49,183 nt of DNA from Planctomycetota bacterium (GTDB lineage Bacteria; Planctomycetota; UBA1135; UBA2386), in NCBI GenBank assembly GCA_025459175.1, contig JALORC010000046.1:1-49183 (forward strand). The letters run 5' to 3'. A model generated the notes under the pieces. It was given only the letters and a program-made list of their open reading frames with translations. It had not been told where the DNA came from and did no database searches. Of this stretch, positions 15,716-23,924 are shown piece after piece; the stretch's first letter is position 1; each line of letters starts with the position of its first letter. The position numbers were made by a program, and so were the translations under genes.

Positions 15716-16775
15716 CGCGCAGTTCGAGCACGTAGATGCCGGCGGCGATCGGTTCGGCCAGCTCGGCGCCGCCGATGCCCGGCAGCACGTCGATCGCGGT
15801 CGCGTCGATGCTGCCGCTGCGCGTGCGCCACTTGCGCTGCACGGGCGGACCACCCGGCGTCGACAGCGCCAACGTCAGCGTGCCGCGCCGGGTCGGGTCG
15901 TAGGGTTGCCCCGCGGCGTCGACCAGCTGCAGTTCGAGTACGCAGCCCGGTTCGAGCGGCACGTCCTCGACGAAGCCGTGGTCGCCGGTCAGCGTGAACG
16001 TGCGCGAGTACGGCAGCAGCGGCAGCAGGTTGCCGTCGGCATCGGTGGCGCAGACGCGGATCCCGTAGTCGCCCGCCGGCAGCGGCGGCAGCGTGTAGGC
16101 GCCGTCGTTCGCCGTGGCCCGGCGCGCCCACAGCGACTTGCCGAGGTGCCAGCCGCGCTCGCGTGGTTCGGCGCCGAGCGCGAAGGCGTCGACGCGCACG
16201 TGCTGGATCGGCTGCAGCGCCTGGTCGTGCACGTGCAGCGTGATGCCGGCCACCGGGACCGCCGGCACCAGGAACACGTCGAGCTGCAGCGGTGGACTGC
16301 CCGCCGGTGGCACCACCAGGTCGTTGCGGGTGAACGGTGTGTAGTCGGCGGCCTCGACGAGCAGTTCGCCGCCGCGATCGGGTGGCAGGCCGAGTTCGGC
16401 GCGACCGTCAGCGCCGTCGCCGGACCAGGTGTCGTTGCCGCTGCGCACGCGCCAGCGGAACGCGGCGACCGGCTGGCGGCTGCGCACGTCGCGCGCCATC
16501 ACGACCACCGACGTGGGCAGTGCCGGCGCCACGGGCTCGGCCGGTGCGTCGGCGGTGGCCGCGGTCGGCGGTGGGCTCGGTTCGGCTGGTGGCGCGATCG
16601 GCGCGGCGCTGCGTTCGCTCGGGGCGGTCGGCGCCGGCGCGGTGGTGCCCTGGTCCGGGCGGGGCAGGTCGCGCGGTGCCGGTGGTTCGTCGCCAGCGGC
16701 GAACTGCCAGACCACGAACGCGACCACGAGGGCCGCCAACAGCGCGAGCGAGACGAGAGCACGCATGGTGGGCAT
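15636..16775 (-). CDS. Secreted/anchored carboxypeptidase-regulatory-like protein
   Basis: 379 residues starting with one hydrophobic helix (LVSLALLAALVVAFVVWQFA) that is either an uncleaved anchor or a signal. A long Pro/Ala linker follows, then beta-sandwich segments of regulatory type (MARDVRSRQPVAAFRWRV; LHVHDQALQPIQHVRVDAFA with NDGAYTLPPLPAGDYGIRVC). The fold usually serves adhesion or substrate presentation. The alternative start is the ATG at 16766. It ends inside the convergent membrane-protein gene by 80 bases, an unusually deep overlap with both frames looking coding. Confidence 0.75.
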   Translation of the reverse strand: MPTMRALVSLALLAALVVAFVVWQFAAGDEPPAPRDLPRPDQGTTAPAPTAPSERSAAPIAPPAEPSPPPTAATADAPAEPVAPALPTSVVVMARDVRSRQPVAAFRWRVRSGNDTWSGDGADGRAELGLPPDRGGELLVEAADYTPFTRNDLVVPPAGSPPLQLDVFLVPAVPVAGITLHVHDQALQPIQHVRVDAFALGAEPRERGWHLGKSLWARRATANDGAYTLPPLPAGDYGIRVCATDADGNLLPLLPYSRTFTLTGDHGFVEDVPLEPGCVLELQLVDAAGQPYDPTRRGTLTLALSTPGGPPVQRKWRTRSGSIDATAIDVLPGIGGAELAEPIAAGIYVLELRVNGEPRAQQQLALRPGERQQVPVQVP

Positions 16776-16794
16776 GGTGCAGGATCCGCGCTCG

Positions 16795-18036
16795 CTACGC
16801 GAGCATCCGGCCGCGCAGCCACAGCCAGCCCGCGGCCAGCAGCAGCGTGCCGAGCGTGATCGGCACTCCGGTGCGCCAGTGCTCGGCGGCCCAGCTGCGG
16901 CCGCGCGGGGCCACCCCGAGCCGGTTGGCCTTCTCGACGACGATCAGGTTGGCGATCGAACCGATCAGCAGCAGGTTGCCGGCGAGTGTCGTCGACAGCG
17001 CCAGGATCGGGCCCGCCATCGGGTGCTCGGCGACCGGCAGCAGCAGCATCGTCAGCGGCACGTTCGAGACCAGGTTGGAGCCGAGCACGCCGGTCGCGAA
17101 CAGCGCGCACGGATCGCCGAGGTCGAGGCCGTGGTGCCGCAGCCAGGCGAACGCGGCGGCGGCGTGGCCGGCCTGCTGGAACGCGTGGTTGACGACGAAC
17201 AGGCCGGCGAACAGCACCAGCAGCTGCCAGTCGACCAGCGCCAGCAGGTCGCGGCTGCGCTGACGGCGCGACAGCAGCATCGCGCCACCGGCGAGCAGCG
17301 CCTGCACGTCGTGTGGCACCGGGGCGAACAGCAGGCCCAGCACCAGCAGCAGCAGCACCACGAGGCCTTTGCCGGCCGCGCCGCGATCGAGCGGTTCGCT
17401 GGTCGGCGTCGCCAGCGGCTGCGCGCGTTCGAAGCGGCCGCGGTAGGCGCGCGCGAGCACCCACCAGACCACGCCGAGGCCGAGTGCGGCGGGCACCGCC
17501 CCGTCGAGCAGGTAGCGCGCGAACGACAGGTCGAGCGCCTGGCCGATCAGCATGTTCTGCGGATTGCCGAGCAGCGTCGCCGCCGAGCCTGTGTTGGCGG
17601 CGGCGGCGAGGCCGAGCAGGAACGGCACCGGATCGAGCTTCTGCCGCACGCAGATGTCGACCAGCACCGGGGCCACGGCGAGGCAGACCACGTCGTTGGT
17701 CAGCAGCGCCGCGAGCGCGCCGGTGACCGCGACCAGTTCGAGCAGCAGTCGTTCCGGGCTGGTCGGGCGTGCCGCCACCTTGCGTATCAGCCAGTCGTAG
17801 CAGCCCGAGCGGCGGAACTGCGCCGACACCAGCATCAGGCCGAGCAGCAGCGCGATGGTGCCGGTGTCGATCGCGCGCCACGCCGCCGGGCTGTCGAGCG
17901 CGCCGCCGGCGACCAGCAGGATCGTGCCCAGCAGTGCCGCGCCGGTGCGATCGAGGCCCAGGCCCGGCACGCGGCCGAGGATCATCACGCCGTAGACGGC
18001 GACGAACACGCACAGCGGCAGGTCCAAGGTGGGCAC
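16795..18036 (-). CDS. SLC13/ArsB-like anion carrier
   Basis: 413 residues and about ten hydrophobic helices. The family-typical re-entrant motif is NTGSAATLLGNPQNMLIG; a second, VLGSNLVSNVPLTMLLLP, mirrors it in the other half. NDVVCLAVAPVLVDI is also characteristic. Members carry dicarboxylates, sulfate, arsenite or sodium-coupled anions, and the ion cannot be told here. It starts at a GTG (18036); no good ATG lies nearby. It follows a divergently placed phosphatase lipoprotein on the same strand, about 40 bp away. Confidence 0.85.
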   Translation of the reverse strand: MPTLDLPLCVFVAVYGVMILGRVPGLGLDRTGAALLGTILLVAGGALDSPAAWRAIDTGTIALLLGLMLVSAQFRRSGCYDWLIRKVAARPTSPERLLLELVAVTGALAALLTNDVVCLAVAPVLVDICVRQKLDPVPFLLGLAAAANTGSAATLLGNPQNMLIGQALDLSFARYLLDGAVPAALGLGVVWWVLARAYRGRFERAQPLATPTSEPLDRGAAGKGLVVLLLLVLGLLFAPVPHDVQALLAGGAMLLSRRQRSRDLLALVDWQLLVLFAGLFVVNHAFQQAGHAAAAFAWLRHHGLDLGDPCALFATGVLGSNLVSNVPLTMLLLPVAEHPMAGPILALSTTLAGNLLLIGSIANLIVVEKANRLGVAPRGRSWAAEHWRTGVPITLGTLLLAAGWLWLRGRMLA

Positions 18037-18073
18037 GCTACCGGTGCGGCCCGGTGCTGGCCAATCGCCGCCG

Positions 18074-18643
18074 TCAACGCGGCGTGGCGGTGCCGGTGCC
18101 GGCGTAGATCTGCTGCACCCAGTCCGGGAACGCCATCGAGCCCGCGTACGGCTCGTAGGCGTCGAGCACGTGGTCCATCGCCTGGGTGCCGAAGACGCCC
18201 ACGTGGCCGTACGGCACCAGGGCCAGCTGGCCGCGCGCGGCTTCGAGATCGCCGGTGTCGTGCAGCACCACCAGCGCGGCGGCGAGACCGGTGCGGTCGA
18301 CGCCGGCGCGGCAGTGCAGCAGCAGCGGCCGTTCGGCGGTGGCGGCGAGCTGCCACAACTGCAGCAGCGTGTCGGGGCGCGGTGGGCGGGTCGCCGACAT
18401 CGGCACGGGGACGAACGTGGCGCCGCTGGCCAGCGTCGCGCGCGCCGACGCCGCGCTCGGTTCGCCATCGCCGCGCAGGCAGGCGACGGTGCGGATGCCG
18501 TGCGCTGCGATCCGGCGCGCGAGCTGGTCCTCGCCGGGCTGCGGCGAACGGAACACGCCGGGGCGGACCTCGGCGAAGCCGGTGCAGGCCGCCAGCGTCA
18601 GCAGCGACAGGAGCGGCGGCAGGCAGCGGGTCGGCAACGTCAT
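18074..18643 (-). CDS. Dual-specificity-type phosphatase lipoprotein
   Basis: 189 residues with a lipoprotein signal ending LTLAAC (lipidated Cys20). The cysteine-phosphatase loop is HCRAGVDRTG, with nucleophile Cys111 and Arg117. It begins with VRPGVFRSPQPGEDQL, as in the secreted Siw14/YopH-like family. It probably acts in the periplasm on phosphorylated proteins or inositol/nucleotide substrates; the substrate is unknown. ATG 18643 is chosen for the signal. It precedes the carrier gene on the same strand with 37 bp between them. Confidence 0.88.
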   Translation of the reverse strand: MTLPTRCLPPLLSLLTLAACTGFAEVRPGVFRSPQPGEDQLARRIAAHGIRTVACLRGDGEPSAASARATLASGATFVPVPMSATRPPRPDTLLQLWQLAATAERPLLLHCRAGVDRTGLAAALVVLHDTGDLEAARGQLALVPYGHVGVFGTQAMDHVLDAYEPYAGSMAFPDWVQQIYAGTGTATPR

Positions 18644-18736
18644 CGTGGCGATGCTATCGGTCGCACGCGGTCGGGGCTGCAGTGGGTTCGGCGGCGACTT
18701 GTTGCACCGATCGCGCCGCGGTCGTTCGCTGCCGCC

Positions 18737-19726
18737 ATGGTGCTCTGCGTGCGTGTGCATCGGCCCGGTGGCCCCGGACCATTGCCCGAACAACTGGTGG
18801 TCGAGGACGTGCCGTTGCCGCCGCCCGGCCGCGGCGAAATCCGGCTCGCGCACACCGCGATCGGCGTCAACTTCATCGATTGCCATCACCGCGCCGGCCG
18901 CGCGCCGCTGCCGTCGCTGCCGCACGGGCTCGGCATCGAGGCGGTCGGCGTCGTCGAGGCGCTCGGCGAGGGCGTGAACGGGCCGGCGCTCGGAACCCGC
19001 CTCGGCTATGCCGCCGGCGTGGTGCCCGGCGCGTATGCGAGTCACGCGAACGTGCCTTCGTGGCGGCTCGTGCCGGTGCCCGACGACGTCGACGACGTCA
19101 CCGCGGCCGCGGTGCTGTGCAAGGGGCTCACCGCCGAGATGCTGGCGCGCCGCGTGTTCAAGGTCGGGCCGGGCCATCGGGTGCTGGTGCACGCGGCGGC
19201 CGGTGGGGTCGGTTCGCTGCTGTGTCAGTGGCTGCGGCACCAGGGCGCGATGGTGATCGGCGCGGTGTCGAGCGCCGCCAAGGCCGAGCTGGCGCGGCGC
19301 TCCGGTTGCCATCAGGTCGTGGTGACCGCCACCGAGTCGGTGGTCGACGTGGTGCAGGCGATCACGCAGCAGCGCGGGCTCGACGTGGTCTACGACGGGG
19401 TCGGGCGCGACACGTTCGCGGCGTCGCTCGGCTGCCTGCGCAAACGCGGCCTGCTGGTGATGTCCGGCCACGCGTCGGGGCTGCCGCTGCCGATCGACGT
19501 GGCGCTGCTGCAGTCGGGGTCGTGGTTCGTGACGCGGCCGGTGCTGACCGACTACACGGCGACCCGGCAGGAACTGCTGCACGCGGCCGAGGTGCTGTGG
19601 AAGGTCGTGCGCGGCGGCGTGCTGCGGCCGCACGTCGAGGCGGTGCTGCCGCTCGCGGCGGCCGCGATCGCGCATCGGCGGCTCGAGGCGCGGGACAGTG
19701 TCGGTAGCCTCGTGCTGCGGCCGTGA
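18737..19726 (+). CDS. qor: Zinc-independent quinone oxidoreductase-like MDR protein
   Basis: 329 residues of the medium-chain dehydrogenase/reductase family, QOR type. The catalytic domain has IGVNFIDCHHR (no zinc Cys cluster). The NADPH site is VHAAAGGVGSLL, followed by MVIGAVSSAAKAELARRSGC and VVYDGVGRDTF. Such enzymes reduce quinones or enones with NADPH. The start at ATG 18737 gives MVLCVRVHRPGG, matching family N-termini. The gene ends one base before the stop of a convergent gene, with no intergenic space. Confidence 0.9.
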   Translation: MVLCVRVHRPGGPGPLPEQLVVEDVPLPPPGRGEIRLAHTAIGVNFIDCHHRAGRAPLPSLPHGLGIEAVGVVEALGEGVNGPALGTRLGYAAGVVPGAYASHANVPSWRLVPVPDDVDDVTAAAVLCKGLTAEMLARRVFKVGPGHRVLVHAAAGGVGSLLCQWLRHQGAMVIGAVSSAAKAELARRSGCHQVVVTATESVVDVVQAITQQRGLDVVYDGVGRDTFAASLGCLRKRGLLVMSGHASGLPLPIDVALLQSGSWFVTRPVLTDYTATRQELLHAAEVLWKVVRGGVLRPHVEAVLPLAAAAIAHRRLEARDSVGSLVLRP

Positions 19727-20953
19727 TCACTTGCAGGCGTCGAGGGCCAGCAGCGCGTAGCACGTGCACAGCACATCGAGGCTCTCGTACCAGCGGCCAT
19801 TGCGGTCGTTGATCCAACCGCCGTCGGCGCGCTGCAGCGACTCGAGTTGGGTGCGCAGGGCCGCGCGCCAGTCGGTCGGCGTGACCTTGCCGTCGCGGCT
19901 GGCCGCGACCCGGTCGATGCCGGCGGCATCGAGCGCCTGCGCCAGCAGCAGGTAGTAGTAGTAGAGACCCTGGTAGCGCGCCTTGTCGCCGAGCTTCGGA
20001 TCGGCGCCGGGGTTCTCGACCACGGTCCAGTTGGCGCCGATCCACTGCACCGCCGCCTGCACGCGCGGGTCGGTGCCGGGCAGGCCGCACAGCGTGTAGC
20101 ACTTCAGCAGCGCGTAGGTCATCGAGCCGTAGCTGCGCGGCGCCAGCGCACCGTCGGGGCGCTCGTCGTAGCCGGCCGGCGACTCACCGGGGTAGTAGAC
20201 CGCGCCGCCGTCGTTGCCGATCGCGAGCTTGGCGGTGGTGCCGTCCTCGCGCTTGACGGTCAGCTTGCCGGGCAGGTCGTTCTGCGGCGACAGGTTCTGC
20301 GTGCGCTGCAGGAACGTCACCGCGCGCGTGAACGCCTCGTGGTTGGCCGGCAGACCCGCGGCGCGCAGCGCGCTGACCGCGAACTGCAGGTTGCTGAGGT
20401 CGGCGCGTTCGCCCTTGCTGCCGTAGCCGATGCCGCCGTACTCGACGTCGCTCGGCGCGGTGCCGTTCGCCTCGCAGCGCTGCAGCGCCAGCACGTAGTC
20501 GCGCGCCTTGGCGAGCGCCTCGTCGCGGCCCGGGCCCGACCAGCGCGACAGCGCCATCACCACCGCACAGGTGGTGTAGTTCTGCACCCGTTCGCCGAAC
20601 GAGCCGTCCGGGTTCTGGTTGCCGAGCAGCCACTTCATGCCGGCCTGTACGACCTTCTGCTCGGCCTCGGTGCGCAGCGCCGCCGGCTTGCTCTGCACCG
20701 CGGCGAGCCCGAGCCCGGTGAAGCCGGCATCGGGATGCTGGCGTTCGCCCATGCGCACCATGAACACGCCGTCCTTCTGGTGCTGCAGCAGGAAGTCGAG
20801 CCCCTTCTGGGCGGCCGGTGACCAGTCGGCGGTCGCCGCCGCCGGCTGCGCCGGCGCAGCGGGTGTCTGGGCGGTGGGCGTCTGCGCCTGGCCGAGACCG
20901 CCGCAGAACAGCAGGACGAACGGGACGGGATGCAGGGTGTTGCGGATGGGCAT
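19727..20953 (-). CDS. Secreted prenyltransferase/squalene-cyclase-repeat protein
   Basis: 408 residues with a signal peptide (MPIRNTLHPVPFVLLFCGGL) and several QW-type alpha-alpha repeats of the terpene-cyclase/prenyltransferase fold (GMKWLLGNQNPDGSFG, then KLTVKREDGTTAKLAIGND and YALLKCYTLCGLP). It lacks the DXDD or DDXXD catalytic motif of true cyclases. It is therefore probably a secreted binding or structural protein of this superfold, as often seen in planctomycetes. ATG 20953 is chosen for the signal. Its stop abuts the stop of the convergent qor gene. Confidence 0.85.
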   Translation of the reverse strand: MPIRNTLHPVPFVLLFCGGLGQAQTPTAQTPAAPAQPAAATADWSPAAQKGLDFLLQHQKDGVFMVRMGERQHPDAGFTGLGLAAVQSKPAALRTEAEQKVVQAGMKWLLGNQNPDGSFGERVQNYTTCAVVMALSRWSGPGRDEALAKARDYVLALQRCEANGTAPSDVEYGGIGYGSKGERADLSNLQFAVSALRAAGLPANHEAFTRAVTFLQRTQNLSPQNDLPGKLTVKREDGTTAKLAIGNDGGAVYYPGESPAGYDERPDGALAPRSYGSMTYALLKCYTLCGLPGTDPRVQAAVQWIGANWTVVENPGADPKLGDKARYQGLYYYYLLLAQALDAAGIDRVAASRDGKVTPTDWRAALRTQLESLQRADGGWINDRNGRWYESLDVLCTCYALLALDACK

Positions 20954-21337
20954 GCGGGCTCGCGCGATGGGTGAGCCCGATGCACAGCAACCGGTGTTCC
21001 TCGCCGGGCCGCCTCGGGCGCGCGCTGCGGCGATGCGATCCGTGGTCACGATTCGACCATCCTCGCGGCGAACGTGGGCACTACGTGTCCATCGCCGTCT
21101 GGTCGCCGCGCCGCGTGAAATCGGCCTGAACCGGGCGCGAGTCGACGCGTTGTCGCGGCCCGCAGGTGCGGCGGCAGGCAGCTGCACAGAGGGGCTGATT
21201 CGCGGCTCGGTCGCCACCTGCCTGGTCCGCCTCGTGCTCCGGCTCCGGACGCGCCGTGCACGGGGCGGGCCGCTTTTCTTCGCGGGCGTCGGCCGTCGTG
21301 CGCGGCGTCGGCGGCGTCACGCTGCTGTGGTGCGCCG
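20954..21337. other. Gap of 384 bp without a supported gene
   Basis: I see no ORF with coding character on either strand; the short ones present are Arg/Pro-rich composition artefacts. The segment should hold the promoter of the secreted prenyltransferase-repeat gene and the end of the ridA transcript. I see no clear promoter box, repeat or RNA gene. Confidence 0.4.
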
Positions 21338-21730
21338 TCAGCGGCTGCTCGTCGCGCGCCGCGCGGTCACCTCGATCTCGATCTTCATGCGCGGATCGGC
21401 GAGCCCCGCCGTGAACATCGTCGCCGCCGGTCGGATCGCGCCGAAACGTGCGCGCAGCACCGGCCAGCAGGCCGGGAAGTCCTCGGCGCGCGGCAGGATG
21501 TAGTGCACGCGCACGACGTCGGCGAGCGTGGCCCCGGCCTGCGCCAGCGCCGCCTCGATGTTGGCCAGCGTCTGCGCACACTGCGCGGCTGGGTCGTCGG
21601 CGATCGCCATGGTCGCGTAGTCGAAGCCGGTGGTGCCGGAGACGAAGATCCAGTCGCCGTCGACGACCGCGCGCGAGTAGCCGATCTCGGCCTCGAACGA
21701 CGAACCGCTGCTGATCAGACGTCGGGTCAT
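21338..21730 (-). CDS. ridA: RidA-family enamine/imine deaminase
   Basis: 130 residues of the YjgF/RidA/UK114 family, which hydrolyses reactive enamines from PLP enzymes. The conserved pieces are SSFEAEIGYSRAVVDGDWIF, VSGTTGFDY, QCAQTLANIEAALAQAGATL and the C-terminal ADPRMKIEIEVTA (the equivalent of the substrate-carboxylate Arg). Subgroup is uncertain because the family is broad. The start gives MTRRLISSGSSF with no signal. It lies before the acyl-CoA dehydrogenase gene on the same strand. Confidence 0.9.
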   Translation of the reverse strand: MTRRLISSGSSFEAEIGYSRAVVDGDWIFVSGTTGFDYATMAIADDPAAQCAQTLANIEAALAQAGATLADVVRVHYILPRAEDFPACWPVLRARFGAIRPAATMFTAGLADPRMKIEIEVTARRATSSR

Positions 21731-21764
21731 CGCCCTAGTCTACGGCGCGGTGCGGTGCCGCGAC

Positions 21765-23861
21765 TCAGCTGCGCGGCTTCTTCGCCCGCGCTTCGAACGG
21801 GTGCGCGAACGGCTGCGGCGCGACCCCGGCGATCAGCGAGCACTCGCCCTTCTCGATGTCGTCGCCGACCGCACCGACCAGCGCGCGCAGGCGATCCATC
21901 TGCACGAGTCCGGTCAGCAGCTTGGTGCCCTTCACGCGCACCATCAGCTGCTCGCACTGCAGCGCGGCCACCCGCAGCTGGCTCGCATCCTGCAGCGCGG
22001 TCGCGTGGTGGCACAGCGCCAGCATCGACACCAGCTGCTCGATGACCTTGCCGAGCCGCTGCAGCGGGATCTGCGCGCGCGTCAGCTCGAGCTGGAACCA
22101 CAGGTTGATGCCGAGGTAGGCCCAGCGCAGCCAGCGCAGCCGGGTCTCGGCGAAGCGCGCGTAGCGGCGCAGTTCGACCGGCAGCAGCTGGTAGCGCGGG
22201 ATCCAGCGCGACGGCAGCAACAGCAGCGGCAGCCGCACCAGTTCGAGCAGCAGGTTGCCGAGCACCCACAGCACCAGCAGCCAGAACGCGCCCTTGCCGA
22301 GCAGGCGGGTGGTCGCCTGCCAGACCCGCTTCGGCTCGCGGAACACCGTCAGCGGCGTCAGGCGCAGCAGGCGCTGCGCCGGCGGCAACGGCTTGCCGTC
22401 GGGCCCTTCGTTGATCGACTGGATCACGCCGAGCATGCCGGCCATGTAGCGGGTCGTGAACGTGTCGGTGACGTCCTTGACCATGCCCATCAGGATCAGG
22501 TCGTCCTCGCCCTCGACGACGCCGAACACGTGCATGTTGGCGCGCGCCTCGTGCACCCGCGAGGTCTTGTCGAACGAGCGGCCGCCGAGCACGCGTTCGC
22601 AGGCGATCTGCGACTCGAGCGCGGTGGTGGCGGCGGCGGACTTGGTCAGGTCGCGCAGGCCGGCGAGGTCGAAGCCCTGCGCGTCCTGCTGCAGCGACAG
22701 GTGGCTGAGCGCGCGCGACTGCAAGGCGCCGCCGAGCATGCGGCCGAGGTGCTGGCGCGGCAGTTCGTGCTTGATGACCTGGCCGCCGACACCGTCGCGA
22801 CCGCGCGCGTAGGCGGCGGCGTCGACCGCGAACATGCGCTGGTAGCCGGCCGCCATCGCCGCCAGCATGCAGCGGCCCATGCGCAGACAGTAGAACAGCA
22901 CCTCGACGCCGTCGGCCTGGATCTGCTCGCTGGCCTGCAGCGGGTAGTTGAAGAAGTGCAGCCGCGAGTTGTGGTTGGCGGTGAAGGCGCCGGTGTTCGA
23001 GGACTTGCACCAGAACTCGTGGTCCTTGCCGCTCGCCCGGTCGATGTCGTGTTCGGGCAGCCGGGTCACGAACAGGCCGACGTTCTTGCCGTCCTGGCCG
23101 ATGCGCGCGACGATGCCGACCAGGCCACCGTGGGTCGCGTTGGTGATCCACAGCTTGTTGCGATCGCCCATCGCGAACAGCCGGAAGCCGCCGGTCTGCG
23201 GGTCCGGCTCGACGTAGGCGCGGACCTTCTTGGCGTTGACGCCGATGCCGACCTCGGTGAGGCCGAACGCCATCAGCTGGCCTTCGGCGACCAGCGGCAG
23301 GAACAGGCGCTTCTGCGCGTCGGTGCCGTAGGCGAGCAGCGAGCCGGCGCCGATCGTGAGCTCGCCGGAGATCTCGACCGCGAGCGGACCGAGGCCGTTG
23401 GCGGCCATCTCTTCCTCGACCAACGCCAGCTCGACGTAGCGGCCGTCGAGCCCACCGAACTCGGCCGGCACCGTGAAGCCGTAGCCCTTCTCGGCCGCGA
23501 CCGCGGACCGCAGTGCCGCCGACAGCTTGCCGTCGGCGGTGAACGCCTCGCCGCGCTGCAGGCACGCGAGTGCCGCCTGCACGACCGGCGCGCCGCGGGC
23601 CCCGGCCTGGCTGGCGGCCGTGGCACCACTCTGCAGTTCCTCGGTATCGGGGGTCGGGCCGTAGATCAGTCGCTCGACCAGGCTGCGCTTCTTGCGGCCC
23701 AGCCGTTGGGCCGCTTGCTGCGCGGCGTCGTCGAGCGCGCCGATGTCGCGGGCGGATTCGGCGTCGCCGGCCGCGGCCAGGGCCTTGGCGGCGGTCGACT
23801 GGGTGGCGGGGGACGGGCTCGTTGGGGTCGTGGTCACGGTTGGGATCGGGGGGGCGAACAT
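21765..23861 (-). CDS. FadE-like acyl-CoA dehydrogenase with C-terminal membrane segment
   Basis: 698 residues, larger than standard acyl-CoA dehydrogenases (about 380) and near the FadE group. The FAD/substrate-domain motif is PAEFGGLDGRYVELALVEEE, and the usual TEP-GSD loop appears as TEVGIGVNAKK. The second half carries TYDFTTRYMAGMLGVIQ-like helices and EGEDDLI, similar to the R/E-G-T region. Around residue 540 is a strong hydrophobic stretch (GAFWLLVLWVLGNLLLELV) that may anchor it to the membrane. It probably oxidises long-chain acyl-CoA. ATG 23861 is chosen after a short low-character upstream frame. Confidence 0.82.
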   Translation of the reverse strand: MFAPPIPTVTTTPTSPSPATQSTAAKALAAAGDAESARDIGALDDAAQQAAQRLGRKKRSLVERLIYGPTPDTEELQSGATAASQAGARGAPVVQAALACLQRGEAFTADGKLSAALRSAVAAEKGYGFTVPAEFGGLDGRYVELALVEEEMAANGLGPLAVEISGELTIGAGSLLAYGTDAQKRLFLPLVAEGQLMAFGLTEVGIGVNAKKVRAYVEPDPQTGGFRLFAMGDRNKLWITNATHGGLVGIVARIGQDGKNVGLFVTRLPEHDIDRASGKDHEFWCKSSNTGAFTANHNSRLHFFNYPLQASEQIQADGVEVLFYCLRMGRCMLAAMAAGYQRMFAVDAAAYARGRDGVGGQVIKHELPRQHLGRMLGGALQSRALSHLSLQQDAQGFDLAGLRDLTKSAAATTALESQIACERVLGGRSFDKTSRVHEARANMHVFGVVEGEDDLILMGMVKDVTDTFTTRYMAGMLGVIQSINEGPDGKPLPPAQRLLRLTPLTVFREPKRVWQATTRLLGKGAFWLLVLWVLGNLLLELVRLPLLLLPSRWIPRYQLLPVELRRYARFAETRLRWLRWAYLGINLWFQLELTRAQIPLQRLGKVIEQLVSMLALCHHATALQDASQLRVAALQCEQLMVRVKGTKLLTGLVQMDRLRALVGAVGDDIEKGECSLIAGVAPQPFAHPFEARAKKPRS

Positions 23862-23924
23862 GGTGCCCGCTGCCCCCCGGCGGGGGAATGGTGCAGTTGG
23901 CCCTGGCCGCACCTTCGCCCGCGG

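Noticed and set aside
20954..21337. Short ORFs in the gap before ridA
   Set aside because: They are Arg/Pro/Ala-rich, lack ribosome sites and show no conserved-looking motif.
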